17,405 bases of DNA from an uncultured Eubacteriales bacterium (GCA_900553805.1 USEU01000045.1:1-17405); one strand, 5' to 3'; numbered from the stretch's first letter, positions 6,070 to 13,291 are shown. Notes: a model not told the origin generated them from the sequence alone. Made by a program: numbers and translations.

Positions 6070-6642
6070 ATGGAACGGATGGAGCAGAAGATCTTGAGTG
6101 AGGGCAAGGTGCTGCCCGGCGGCATTCTGAAGGTAGGCAGTTTCCTGAATCAGCAGATCGACACGGTGTTCCTGGGGGAGATCGGCCGGGAGGTCGCGGC
6201 CCTGTTCGGCGGCTGCGGCGTGACCAAGATTCTGACCATTGAATCCTCCGGCATCGCCATCGCGGCGGCGGCGGGGATGGCCATGGGCGTGCCCATGGTG
6301 TTTGCCAAGAAGCACAAGTCCAGCAATGTGGACGGCAGCGTCTACTCCACCGTGGTCCATTCCTATACCCACGGCACCGACTACACCGTGGTGGTCAGCA
6401 GCGATTACCTGCTGCCCGGCGACAAGGTGCTGCTGGTGGATGATTTCCTGGCCAACGGCAAGGCCCTGCTGGGGCTGATGGAGCTGGCCCGGCAGGCGGG
6501 CGCACAGGTCGTGGGCGCGGCCTGCGCCATTGAAAAGGGCTTCCAGGGCGGCGGCGACCGGCTGCGCACCCAGGGAGTGAGAGTGGAATCCCTGGCCATC
6601 ATCGAGGAAATGAGCGATGACGGCATCCGATTCCGCCGGTGA
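6070..6642 (+). CDS. xpt: Xanthine phosphoribosyltransferase
   Basis: The product is 190 aa, close to the 194 aa of Bacillus subtilis Xpt. It aligns from the first residue (MERMEQKILSEGKVL against MEALKRKIEEEGVVL, recalled), which supports the ATG at 6070. The ribosome binding site AGGAGGGG lies just upstream. The enzyme makes XMP from xanthine and PRPP in the cytoplasm. Visible motifs are LKVGSFLNQQID, TIESSGIA, VFAKKHKS and the PRPP-binding loop VLLVDDFLANGKA (about residues 120-132, with D124 and D125). IEKGFQGGGDRL and VESLAII complete the family pattern. It lies under a purine riboswitch and 68 nt upstream of a BMP-family binding protein, so salvage and uptake are probably controlled together. 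Confidence 0.97.
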   Translation: MERMEQKILSEGKVLPGGILKVGSFLNQQIDTVFLGEIGREVAALFGGCGVTKILTIESSGIAIAAAAGMAMGVPMVFAKKHKSSNVDGSVYSTVVHSYTHGTDYTVVVSSDYLLPGDKVLLVDDFLANGKALLGLMELARQAGAQVVGAACAIEKGFQGGGDRLRTQGVRVESLAIIEEMSDDGIRFRR

Positions 6643-6710
6643 ACATGTCGCAAATACCCTTTATATATCCGTAAACCATCAACAACAACGCGAAAAGGAG
6701 ACAAACAAAC

Positions 6711-7901
6711 ATGAAAAAGGTTCTTTCTCTGGTTCTGGCCGTGGTAATGATGATGAGCCTGATGGCCATCAGCGCCGCCGCCGAGGCTGACACCTCCAAG
6801 GTGAAGGTTGGCTTCATTTTCCTGCACGACGAAAACTCCACCTACGACCTGAACTTCCTGAACGCCGCCAAGGAAGCCTGCGAGAAGCTGGGCGTCGAGT
6901 ACCTCATGAAAACCAACATTGACGAGAACGAGGACTGCCAGGAAGCCGCCGAACAGCTGGCCGATGCCGGGTGCGACATCGTGTTTGCCGACTCCTTCGG
7001 CCATGAGGACTATATGATCGAGGTTGCCCGGGAATTCCCCGAGGTGCAGTTCTGCCACGCCACCGGCACCAAGGCCCACACCGAGGGCCTGTCCAACTTC
7101 CACAACGCCTTTGCTTCCATCTACGAGGGCCGTTACCTGGCTGGCGTTGCCGCCGGTCTGAAGCTGAACGAGATGATCGAGAACGGTGAGTTCACCGCCG
7201 AGGAAGCCAAGATGGGCTATGTTGGCGCGTTCACCTATGCCGAGGTCGTTTCCGGCTACACCGCCTTCTTCCTGGGCGCCCGCAGCGTCTGCCCCACCGT
7301 CACCATGGACGTGACCTTCACCGGCTCCTGGTATGACGAGACCGCCGAGAAGGAAGCCGCCAACAAGCTGATCGAGGGCGGCTGCAAGCTGATCTCCCAG
7401 CACGCTGACTCCATGGGCGCTCCCACCGCCTGTGAGAACGCCGGTGTGCCCGACGTCTCCTACAACGGCTCCACTCTGGATGCCTGCCCCAACACCTTCA
7501 TCGTGTCCTCCCGCATCAACTGGGAGCCCTACTTTGAGTACATCATCAACTGCGTCGCTTCCGGCGAGGAGATCGACGTCGACTGGACCGGCGATATCGC
7601 CACCAACTCCGTGGTTCTGACCGACGTGAACGAGGCCGTTGCCGCCGCCGGCACCGTCGAGAAGATCGAAGAGGTCAAGGCCGCGCTGCTGGACGGCACC
7701 CTGCGGGTGTTCGACACCTCCACCTTCACCGTGGGCGGCGAGACCGTCACCACCTACATGGCCGACGTGGACACCGATCCCGCCTACGAGGGCGACACCG
7801 AGGTCGTCATCGACGGCGCGTTCTGCGAGTCCACCTTCCGCTCCGCTCCTTACTTCGACCTGAAGATCGACGGCATCAACCTGCTGGATACCGTTTTCTA
7901 A
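6711..7901 (+). CDS. BMP-family ABC transporter substrate-binding protein (nucleoside/purine)
   Basis: The product is 396 aa, with ATG preceded by AAAAGGAGACAAACAAAC. The N-terminus is a classical signal peptide (MKKVLSLVLAVVMMMSLMAISAAAEA) with an A-A-A cleavage site near residue 24. There is no cysteine, so it is not a standard lipoprotein. The mature part starts KVKVGFIFLHDENSTYDLNF and carries typical BMP (PF02608) landmarks: DIVFADSFGHEDYMIEVA, SIYEGRYLAGVAAGL, KMGYVGAFTYAEVVSGYTAF and ISQHADSMGAPTACE. Known relatives bind purine nucleosides or related compounds. Codon use looks biased towards high expression (many GCC, GAG, AAG, ATC and GGC codons and few rare ones). Its ATPase and permeases start about 600 nt downstream. 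A GC-rich hairpin right after the stop may set a higher level of binding protein than of the membrane parts. Confidence 0.92.
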   Translation: MKKVLSLVLAVVMMMSLMAISAAAEADTSKVKVGFIFLHDENSTYDLNFLNAAKEACEKLGVEYLMKTNIDENEDCQEAAEQLADAGCDIVFADSFGHEDYMIEVAREFPEVQFCHATGTKAHTEGLSNFHNAFASIYEGRYLAGVAAGLKLNEMIENGEFTAEEAKMGYVGAFTYAEVVSGYTAFFLGARSVCPTVTMDVTFTGSWYDETAEKEAANKLIEGGCKLISQHADSMGAPTACENAGVPDVSYNGSTLDACPNTFIVSSRINWEPYFEYIINCVASGEEIDVDWTGDIATNSVVLTDVNEAVAAAGTVEKIEEVKAALLDGTLRVFDTSTFTVGGETVTTYMADVDTDPAYEGDTEVVIDGAFCESTFRSAPYFDLKIDGINLLDTVF

Positions 7902-7923
7902 GGTTCTCCCCTCCAACCGCCAA

Positions 7924-7957
7924 GGGCAGCGCAGTCCAACCCCTGCGCTGCCCCTTT
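7924..7957 (+). terminator. Hairpin after the BMP gene, probable (partial) terminator
   Basis: GGGCAGCGCAG (7924-7934) pairs perfectly with CTGCGCTGCCC (7943-7953) over an 8-nt loop and is followed by CTTTCCC. The stem starts 22 nt after the BMP stop codon. The U tract is short, so termination may be incomplete and could let some transcript continue to the ATPase gene. Confidence 0.55.
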
Positions 7958-7975
7958 CCCGTTGAAAACGGGCAG

Positions 7976-8006
7976 TTGAAAGCGAAGCACCCCGCTCCGC
8001 TTTCAA
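7976..8006. repeat. Inverted repeat TTGAAAGCG/CGCTTTCAA
   Basis: TTGAAAGCG (7976-7984) pairs with CGCTTTCAA (7998-8006), with a further AGC/GCT inside. It stands between the BMP terminator hairpin and the first dispersed repeat of this spacer. The T-rich stretch after it (GTGTTCGTTTTCC) is not a clean U tract. Confidence 0.45.
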
Positions 8007-8023
8007 GTGTTCGTTTTCCGCCT

Positions 8024-8088
8024 CCTTGGCTTCCCCCGGGGGGAAGCTGTCAAGCGCCAGCGAGACTGATGAGGGACGGCGACAGCTT
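8024..8088 (+). repeat. Dispersed palindromic repeat, copy 3 (left arm of an inverted pair)
   Basis: The segment starts CCTTGGCTTCCCCC, folds as GCTTCCCCC/GGGGGAAGC, continues AAGCTGTC and ends ACTGATGAGGGA, with GACAGCTT closing an outer 8-bp stem (8044-8051 with 8081-8088). The same features appear in reverse orientation at 8244-8363, so the two copies flank an AT-richer segment of about 155 bp. Confidence 0.6.
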
Positions 8089-8243
8089 AAGTACTGTTTG
8101 CACTCCGTCCAATGGTGCCAGTCTAAGATTATTGCAGATCACTTTTCTCTGTTTAAATTCATTTACCACATGGAGAACGGCTTTTATAAAACAAGGACCC
8201 GACCCCACTTACTGAACCCTTTATGAAACTTTCGGTGCACGCC

Positions 8244-8363
8244 ATCCCTCATCAGTCAGCCCTTACGGGCTGCCAGCTATTGAATCAGGGTATGATTGCC
8301 ACTGGCAATCATTATTTTGAAAGATTCGCTGCGCTCTGCAACACCCCCGGGGGAAGCCAAGAG
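8244..8363 (-). repeat. Dispersed palindromic repeat, copy 4, interrupted by about 64 nt
   Basis: Reading on plus, TCCCTCATCAGTC (8245-8257) and AGCCC/GGGCT lead into GCCAGCT (8272-8278). The expected next part, CCCCCGGGGGAAGCCAAG, comes only at about 8344. The intervening 64 or so bases start ATTGAATC and contain a perfect 9-bp hairpin, ATGATTGCC/GGCAATCAT (8292-8300 and 8304-8312), followed by TATTTTG. Together this looks like an inverted copy of 8024-8088 carrying an insertion. Confidence 0.55.
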
Positions 8364-8364
8364 A

Positions 8365-8381
8365 GATTGTACGAATTCGCC
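8365..8381 (+). repeat. Second copy of a 17-nt sequence also found at 3459
   Basis: GATTGTACGAATTCGCC here is identical to 3459-3475. In both places it lies between palindromic repeat copies. Part of it (TTGTAC) lies 17 nt before TAATAA and could serve as a weak promoter for the ATPase gene, although both boxes match poorly. Confidence 0.6.
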
Positions 8382-8407
8382 CAAGTCCTTAATAAAACTG
8401 TAAATAT

Positions 8408-8465
8408 CTACCGCAACCCCTCAGCCGCTGCGGCGGCAGCTCCCCTTTCAGGGGCGCTTTGGGGG
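8408..8465 (+). repeat. Dispersed palindromic intergenic repeat, copy 5
   Basis: It starts CTACCGCAACCCCTCAG, contains GCCG/CGGC and CCCCT/AGGGG hairpins with the CAGCTCCCCTTTCAGGGG core, and ends GCTTTGGGGG. It is the plus-strand counterpart of 3343-3407, with a different central stem. It ends only about 30 nt before the ATPase start, so it will be part of that gene's leader if transcription starts upstream. Confidence 0.65.
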
Positions 8466-8495
8466 ATACAATAATAACATTGGAGAGTGAAGCCC

Positions 8496-10052
8496 TTGGA
8501 AAATGAGAAGCAGACTGTGATGCATCCGACGCAGGGGGACAAGGAGCCCGCCGTAAAGATGCGCAACATCACAAAAGCCTTCGGTTCGGTGCTGGCCAAC
8601 GATCGGGTGTGGCTGGACATTTACCGGGGTGAGATTCTGGCCCTGCTGGGAGAAAACGGCAGCGGCAAGACCACGCTGATGAACATGCTCTCCGGCATCT
8701 ATTTCCCGGACGAGGGCGAGATCACCATCGACGGCAAGCCGGTGGTCATTGCCTCTCCCAAGGATGCCTTTGACCATGGCATCGGCATGATCCACCAGCA
8801 CTTCAAGCTGGTGGACGTGCTCACCGCCGCCGAGAACATCGTGCTGGGCCTGCCCGGACGGCTGAACCTGAAGGAGGCACGGAAGAAGATCCAGGAGATC
8901 TGCGACGCCTACGGCTTCGACGTGGATCCCGAGCAGAAGATCTACGACATGTCCGTGTCCCAGAAGCAGACGGTGGAGATCGTCAAGGTGCTCTACCGCG
9001 GGGCGGACATTCTGATCCTGGACGAGCCCACCGCCGTGCTGGCCCCCCAGGAGACGGAGAAGCTCTTCAACGTCCTGCGGAACATGCGCGACAGCGGCAA
9101 GGCCATTGTCATCATCACCCACAAGATGCATGAGGTGGAGGCCCTGTCCGACCGGGTGGCCATCCTGAACCGGGGCCGCTTCGTGGGCGACATGCTCACC
9201 AAGAACACCAACGCTCAGGAAATGACCAACATGATGGTGGGCCACGCCGTCACCCTGAATATCCACCGGCCCGACCCGGTGGACCCCAAGCCCCGCATCC
9301 AGGTGGAGGGGCTGACGGTGCGCAGCATCGACGGCATCATGAAGCTGGATAACGTTTCCTTCACCGCCAACTCCGGCGAAATTCTGGGCATTGCCGGTAT
9401 CTCCGGCTGCGGCCAGAAGGAGCTGCTGGAGGCCATCGCCGGATTGCAGAAAACCGAGAGCGGCACCATCTGCTACCTGGAGGACGACGGCAGCCGGGAA
9501 AGCCTGCTGGGCAAGGACCCGCTGGAGATCGCCTCCATGGGCGTCACCCTCTCCTTCGTCCCCGAGGACCGGCTGGGCATGGGCCTGGTCGCCAACATGG
9601 ACCTGACGGACAATATGATGCTGCGCTCCTTCCGCAGCGGCCACTCCCTGTTCACCGACCGCAAGCGGCCCAAGAAGCTGGCCCAGAAGGTGGTGGACGA
9701 GCTGGAGGTGGTGACCCCCAGCGTATCCACCCCGGTGCGCCGCCTGTCCGGCGGCAACGTGCAGAAGGTGCTGGTGGGCCGGGAGATCGCCTCCGCCCCC
9801 ACGGTGCTGCTGACGGCCTACGCCGTGCGCGGCCTGGATATCAACTCCTCCTATGCCATCTATGACCTGGTGACCAAGCAGAAGGAGCGGGGCGTCGCCG
9901 TGGTATTCGTGGGCGAGGATCTGGACGTGCTGCTGGAGCTGTGCGACCGTATTCTGGTGCTGTGCGGCGGCAAGGTCAGCGGCGTGGTGGAGCATCCCAC
10001 TCCGGCGGATAAGAACCGGGTGGGCCTGATGATGACCAAGGTAGGAGGCTAA
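8496..10052 (+). CDS. ABC transporter ATP-binding protein with two NBDs (nucleoside/purine importer)
   Basis: The product is 518 aa if read from TTG 8496, 10 nt after GGAG. GTG 8487 is only 1 nt from that site, and ATG 8520 lacks a good one, so the start is uncertain. The length fits the fused ATPases of BMP-type importers (YufO/NupO-like). NBD1 has Walker A GENGSGKTT (52-60), Walker B LILDEPT (D176, E177) and the H-loop H209. Its signature reads MSVSQKQ (152-158) in place of LSGGQ. NBD2 keeps LSGGN (417-421) but has Walker A GISGCGQK (301-308) without the lysine. It reads TAYAVRGLD (440-448) where relatives have AQPTRGLD, so it lacks a catalytic glutamate. NBD1 should be the working ATPase. 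The enzyme should sit on the cytoplasmic face and drive the two permeases that follow. The gap to the first permease is 2 nt. Confidence 0.93.
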   Translation: MENEKQTVMHPTQGDKEPAVKMRNITKAFGSVLANDRVWLDIYRGEILALLGENGSGKTTLMNMLSGIYFPDEGEITIDGKPVVIASPKDAFDHGIGMIHQHFKLVDVLTAAENIVLGLPGRLNLKEARKKIQEICDAYGFDVDPEQKIYDMSVSQKQTVEIVKVLYRGADILILDEPTAVLAPQETEKLFNVLRNMRDSGKAIVIITHKMHEVEALSDRVAILNRGRFVGDMLTKNTNAQEMTNMMVGHAVTLNIHRPDPVDPKPRIQVEGLTVRSIDGIMKLDNVSFTANSGEILGIAGISGCGQKELLEAIAGLQKTESGTICYLEDDGSRESLLGKDPLEIASMGVTLSFVPEDRLGMGLVANMDLTDNMMLRSFRSGHSLFTDRKRPKKLAQKVVDELEVVTPSVSTPVRRLSGGNVQKVLVGREIASAPTVLLTAYAVRGLDINSSYAIYDLVTKQKERGVAVVFVGEDLDVLLELCDRILVLCGGKVSGVVEHPTPADKNRVGLMMTKVGG

Positions 10053-10054
10053 TC

Positions 10055-11146
10055 ATGAAACAGAAACTCTTCCACCTTTCCAAGCGCAAGGAGCTGCCCT
10101 GGTTCGCCGCCTGGGGCATCCGCATTGCGGCCATTGTGCTGGCGCTGGTGGTATGCGGCTTCGTCACCACCGCCATGACCGGCGAAAATCCCATTGCCAT
10201 CTACAAAACCATGTGGGACGGCGCTTTCAGCACCAGCCGCCGCATCTGGAACCTTCTGCAAAATCTCTCCCTGCTGCTGTGCGTCTCCCTGGCGGTCACC
10301 CCCGCCTTCCGCATGAAATTCTGGAACGTGGGCGGCGAGGGGCAGGTGCTGATGGGCGGCCTGGCCACGGCGGCCTGCATGATCCTGCTGGGCGACAAGG
10401 TGCCCAACTACATTCTCATCCCCATCATGACCGTTGCCGCCCTGGCAGCGGGCGGCATCTGGGGCGCGATCCCCGCCTTCTTCAAGGCAAAGTGGAATAC
10501 CAACGAGACGCTGTTCACCCTGATGATGAACTATGTGGCGACGCAGCTGGTCGCCTTCTTCGTCATCGTGTGGGAGGTTCCCAAGGGCTCCGGCAAGATC
10601 GGCATCATCAACCAGTCCACCCAGGCCGGCTGGCTGCCGGTGATCGGCGGGCAGAAGCATCTGCTCACCATTCTGGTGGTCGCCATCCTCACGGGGCTGG
10701 TGTACATCTACCTGAACTGGACAAAGCAGGGCTATGAAATTTCCGTGGTGGGTGAATCCGTCCGCACCGCCCGGTACGTGGGCATCAAGGTGGACCGGGT
10801 CATCATCCGCACCATGGCCCTGTCCGGCGCGCTCTGCGGCCTGGCCGGCCTGCTGCTTGTAGGCGGCTCCGGCCACACCATCTCCACCTCCACCGCCGGA
10901 GGCCGGGGCTTTACCGCCGTCATGGTGTCCTGGATGGCGAAATTCAACCCCATCGGCATGATCTTCACCAGTCTGCTGCTGGTGTTTCTGAGCAAAGGCT
11001 CCAGTGAGATCTCGTCCCAGTTCCAGCTGAACGATTCCTTCGGCGAAATCCTCACCGGCATCATCCTGTTCTTCATCATCGGCTGCGAGTTCTTCATCAA
11101 CTATAAGATCTCCCTGCGCAAGGCGGGCGGGAAGGAGGAAGCGTAA
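10055..11146 (+). CDS. ABC transporter permease, first subunit (nucleoside/purine importer)
   Basis: The product is 363 aa with ATG preceded by TAGGAGGCTAATC; the ribosome binding site lies inside the ATPase stop region. After a short basic N-terminus come about eight to ten hydrophobic helices, beginning AAIVLALVVCGFVTTAMTG. Family marks of the BPD_transp_2 permeases (YufP-like) include FRMKFWNVGGEGQVLMGGL, NTNETLFTLMMNYVA and the cytoplasmic coupling region YEISVVGESVRTARYVGIKV, followed by MALSGALCGLAGLLLVGG. It should form half of the membrane channel and dock on the ATPase through that coupling helix. A single base separates its stop from the next ATG. Confidence 0.93.
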   Translation: MKQKLFHLSKRKELPWFAAWGIRIAAIVLALVVCGFVTTAMTGENPIAIYKTMWDGAFSTSRRIWNLLQNLSLLLCVSLAVTPAFRMKFWNVGGEGQVLMGGLATAACMILLGDKVPNYILIPIMTVAALAAGGIWGAIPAFFKAKWNTNETLFTLMMNYVATQLVAFFVIVWEVPKGSGKIGIINQSTQAGWLPVIGGQKHLLTILVVAILTGLVYIYLNWTKQGYEISVVGESVRTARYVGIKVDRVIIRTMALSGALCGLAGLLLVGGSGHTISTSTAGGRGFTAVMVSWMAKFNPIGMIFTSLLLVFLSKGSSEISSQFQLNDSFGEILTGIILFFIIGCEFFINYKISLRKAGGKEEA

Positions 11147-11147
11147 T

Positions 11148-12134
11148 ATGTTTGATCTTGTTACCTTTATTCCCCGCGCGGTGATGCAGGGCATCCCGCT
11201 GCTGTTCGGCTCCACCGGCGAGACCATCACCGAAAAGTCCGGCAACCTGAACCTGGGCATCCCCGGCATCATGTATGTGGGCGGCATCGGCGGCGTGATC
11301 GGCGCGTTCCTGTATGAGCAGGCGGCAAAGGGGAATATGAACTGGTTCCTGGCCATTCTCTTCCCCATGCTGGGCTGCCTGCTGGGCTCCGCGCTGATGG
11401 GCGCGCTGTATTGCTTCCTCACCGTCACCCTGAGGGCGAACCAGAACGTCACCGGCCTGGCCATGACCACCTTCGGCGTGGGCTTCGGCAATTTCTTCGG
11501 CGGCTCTCTCATCAAGCTCGTGGGGGCGGACGTCCCCTCCATCGCCCTGTCCGCCACCAGCGGCTATTTCCGCACCACCCTGCCCTTCGCCTCGGCCACC
11601 GGCGCGGTGGGCCAGCTGCTGTTCTCCTACGGCTTCCTGGCCTATCTGGCCGTGGCCATTGCCCTGCTCAGCTCCTTTGTGCTGGGTCACACCCGCACGG
11701 GCCTGCACCTGCGGGCCGTGGGCGAGAATCCCGCCACGGCGGACGCCGCGGGCATCAACATCGGCAAATATAAATACGCCGCCACCATCATCGGCAGCAT
11801 GATCGCGGGCCTGGGCGGCCTGTACTACGTGATGGACTATGCCAACGGCGTCTGGTCCAACAACGGCTTCGGCGACCGGGGCTGGCTGGCCATCGCCCTG
11901 GTGATCTTCACCATCTGGCGGCCCAATGTGGGCATTCTCAGCTCCATCCTCTTTGGCGGACTGTACATTCTGTACCTGTTCCTGCCCAGCTCCAACATGG
12001 CCATGAAGGAGCTGTACAAGATGCTCCCCTACCTGGTGACCCTGATCGTCCTGGTGATGACCAGCATGCGCAACAAGCGCGAGGATCAGCCCCCCGAAAG
12101 CCTGGGCCAGTCCTATTTTCGGGAGGAACGGTAG
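11148..12134 (+). CDS. ABC transporter permease, second subunit (nucleoside/purine importer)
   Basis: The product is 328 aa with ATG preceded by AAGGAGGAAGCGTAAT. It carries about eight helices and the YufQ-like hallmarks: PLLFGSTGETITEKSGNLNL near the N-terminus, GIPGIMYVGGIGGV, ANQNVTGLAMTTFGVGFG, and the coupling segment HTRTGLHLRAVGENPATADAAGINIGKYK. It should pair with the preceding permease in the membrane. It is the last gene of the ATPase-permease-permease unit. A cluster of hairpins begins 24 nt after the stop and probably ends transcription. Confidence 0.93.
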   Translation: MFDLVTFIPRAVMQGIPLLFGSTGETITEKSGNLNLGIPGIMYVGGIGGVIGAFLYEQAAKGNMNWFLAILFPMLGCLLGSALMGALYCFLTVTLRANQNVTGLAMTTFGVGFGNFFGGSLIKLVGADVPSIALSATSGYFRTTLPFASATGAVGQLLFSYGFLAYLAVAIALLSSFVLGHTRTGLHLRAVGENPATADAAGINIGKYKYAATIIGSMIAGLGGLYYVMDYANGVWSNNGFGDRGWLAIALVIFTIWRPNVGILSSILFGGLYILYLFLPSSNMAMKELYKMLPYLVTLIVLVMTSMRNKREDQPPESLGQSYFREER

Positions 12135-12158
12135 CCGCCCGCACTCCGCCTTTCATAC

Positions 12159-12204
12159 TGAACTCCAATTAAAGATTTTAATTGCCTGAAGGGCATGGAG
12201 TTCA
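12159..12204. repeat. Cruciform-like inverted repeat after the permease operon
   Basis: The outer stem TGAACTCC/GGAGTTCA encloses an inner perfect hairpin, CAATTAAA/TTTAATTG with loop GAT, and a small GCC/GGC stem. It folds as a three-way junction. It is the first of five hairpins before the convergent minus-strand gene. Confidence 0.55.
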
Positions 12205-12211
12205 TATGAGA

Positions 12212-12251
12212 CTTGTTTTGTGATTTCTTTCCTTATAAATCACAAAACAGG
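12212..12251. repeat. Hairpin TGTTTTGTGATTT/AAATCACAAAACA
   Basis: A perfect 13-bp stem (12214-12226 with 12237-12249) extends to 15 pairs with one G-U. The loop is CTTTCCTTAT. It may stop plus-strand transcription or pair with neighbouring stems. It has no clean U tract. Confidence 0.5.
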
Positions 12252-12271
12252 CAGCGCCGTCAGGCGATGCC

Positions 12272-12295
12272 TTCCTGATTAATTTTAATCAGGAA
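12272..12295. repeat. Hairpin TTCCTGATTA/TAATCAGGAA
   Basis: A perfect 10-bp stem with loop ATTT. It directly follows another small stem, GGCAGCGCC/GGCGATGCC (12250-12258 with 12263-12271, one mismatch), so three stems stand almost end to end from 12212 to 12295. Confidence 0.5.
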
Positions 12296-12307
12296 ATAGT
12301 ATCAAAA

Positions 12308-12350
12308 CACAAAAACGCCGCACGGCTCCAGACGGGGCCGTGCGGCGCAT
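12308..12350 (-). terminator. Intrinsic terminator of the minus-strand nucleotidyltransferase gene
   Basis: CGCCGCACGGC (12316-12326) pairs exactly with GCCGTGCGGCG (12337-12347). On the minus strand the stem is followed by TTTTTGTGTTTTG, a good U tract. It begins 12 nt after the minus-strand stop codon. Confidence 0.8.
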
Positions 12351-12358
12351 CGCTTTAT

Positions 12359-13291
12359 TTACAGATCTTCATACAGATTCCGGCGGTATTCCCCCGCCTC
12401 GATCAGAGCGCGGAAGCTGCGCACCACGAAGTCCTTATCCTCCTTGTAGGTGACGCCGAACCACTTGTCGGTGGTGGGCAGGACCTCCACGGTACACTCC
12501 CCCCGGCGCAGCAGCGCGCCGATGAGGATGGGCAGCAGGTACTCGGCCTTCATGGGATTGGCGGGCACCTCCTCCCGGAAAAATGTGCGGAAGGAATTTT
12601 CCAGCACCTCCAGAAACCAGGGAGCCTTCCCCGGCGCGGCGGGAAACGCCCACATGTTCATGGATACCAGGCTCTGGGGATCCAGGGCTCTGCCGTCCGC
12701 CTCGGCCCCCTGAGGGGTCTTGACGATGTACTTCGTCTCCGTCACGTTGGTCACCTGGCCGTCCTCCACGGTGCAGATGCCCCGGGTCACGCTGCCGTGG
12801 TCGGACAGGGTATTGCCCAGAACGAAACCCGCCATGGCAATGGCGTTTTCGGCGTGGGGCCGGGTCAGCCAGTCGTGCAGCTGCCGGTAAGCTCCCTTGC
12901 CGTAATAATCGTCGGCGTTGATGGCAATGAACGGCTCATGGATCAGCTCCCTGGCCGCCAGCACCGCCTGGCCGGTTCCCCAGGGCTTTGTACGCCCCTC
13001 CGGCACGGAAAAACCCGCCGGGATCGCATCCATGCTCTGGAATGCATAGTGCACCTCCACGCCCAGCCTGTTGCAGAGCGCTTCGATCCGATCACCGATG
13101 CGCTCCCGAAAATCTGCCTCAATGTCCTTGCGGATCACAAAAATCAGCTTGTTAAACCCGGCGGCGATGGCATCGTGGACGGAATAGTCCATGATGATCT
13201 CATCGTTCAGCCCCACCGGCTCCAGCTGCTTCACTCCGCCCCCAAACCGGGAGCCGATCCCCGCCGCCATGATCAGCAGTGTCGTTTTCAT
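12359..13291 (-). CDS. Sugar-phosphate nucleotidyltransferase-like protein
   Basis: The product is 310 aa from the ATG at 13291, preceded by GGGAGGGTATCAA. The frame is open further upstream, but that part covers the promoter. The N-terminus MKTTLLIMAAGIGSRFGGGVK is the nucleotide-binding loop of the NTP-transferase fold, with R15 and K21 as the expected catalytic residues. PWGTGQAVLAA (103-113) and INADDYYGKGAY (124-135) are the second half of the active site, where D127 or D128 would bind metal. Members activate sugar or alcohol phosphates with CTP, UTP or GTP; the substrate here cannot be read from sequence. It lies downstream of a GtrII-like membrane glucosyltransferase on the same strand but has its own promoter, so a link to surface glycans is inference. 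Confidence 0.85.
   Translation of the reverse strand: MKTTLLIMAAGIGSRFGGGVKQLEPVGLNDEIIMDYSVHDAIAAGFNKLIFVIRKDIEADFRERIGDRIEALCNRLGVEVHYAFQSMDAIPAGFSVPEGRTKPWGTGQAVLAARELIHEPFIAINADDYYGKGAYRQLHDWLTRPHAENAIAMAGFVLGNTLSDHGSVTRGICTVEDGQVTNVTETKYIVKTPQGAEADGRALDPQSLVSMNMWAFPAAPGKAPWFLEVLENSFRTFFREEVPANPMKAEYLLPILIGALLRRGECTVEVLPTTDKWFGVTYKEDKDFVVRSFRALIEAGEYRRNLYEDL

Noticed and set aside
6405..8006. Long minus-strand open frame (533 codons) over xpt and the BMP gene
   Set aside because: It mirrors GC-rich codons of two well-identified genes on plus, is rich in Gly, Val, His and Gln without domain logic, and has no ribosome binding site.
8024..8465. CRISPR array
   Set aside because: Repeats differ in length and orientation, spacing is irregular, and no cas gene is present.
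8223..8474. Possible 83-aa gene upstream of the ATPase
   Set aside because: It is composed of palindromic repeat sequence, including an Ala run from the repeat core, and lacks a ribosome binding site.
8448..9995. Long minus-strand open frame (515 codons) opposite the ATPase gene
   Set aside because: Antisense shadow of a conserved ABC ATPase; low-complexity His/Gln/Leu composition.
10049..11557. Long minus-strand open frame (502 codons) opposite the permeases
   Set aside because: Antisense shadow; no hydrophobic or domain pattern, while the plus strand gives two clear permeases.
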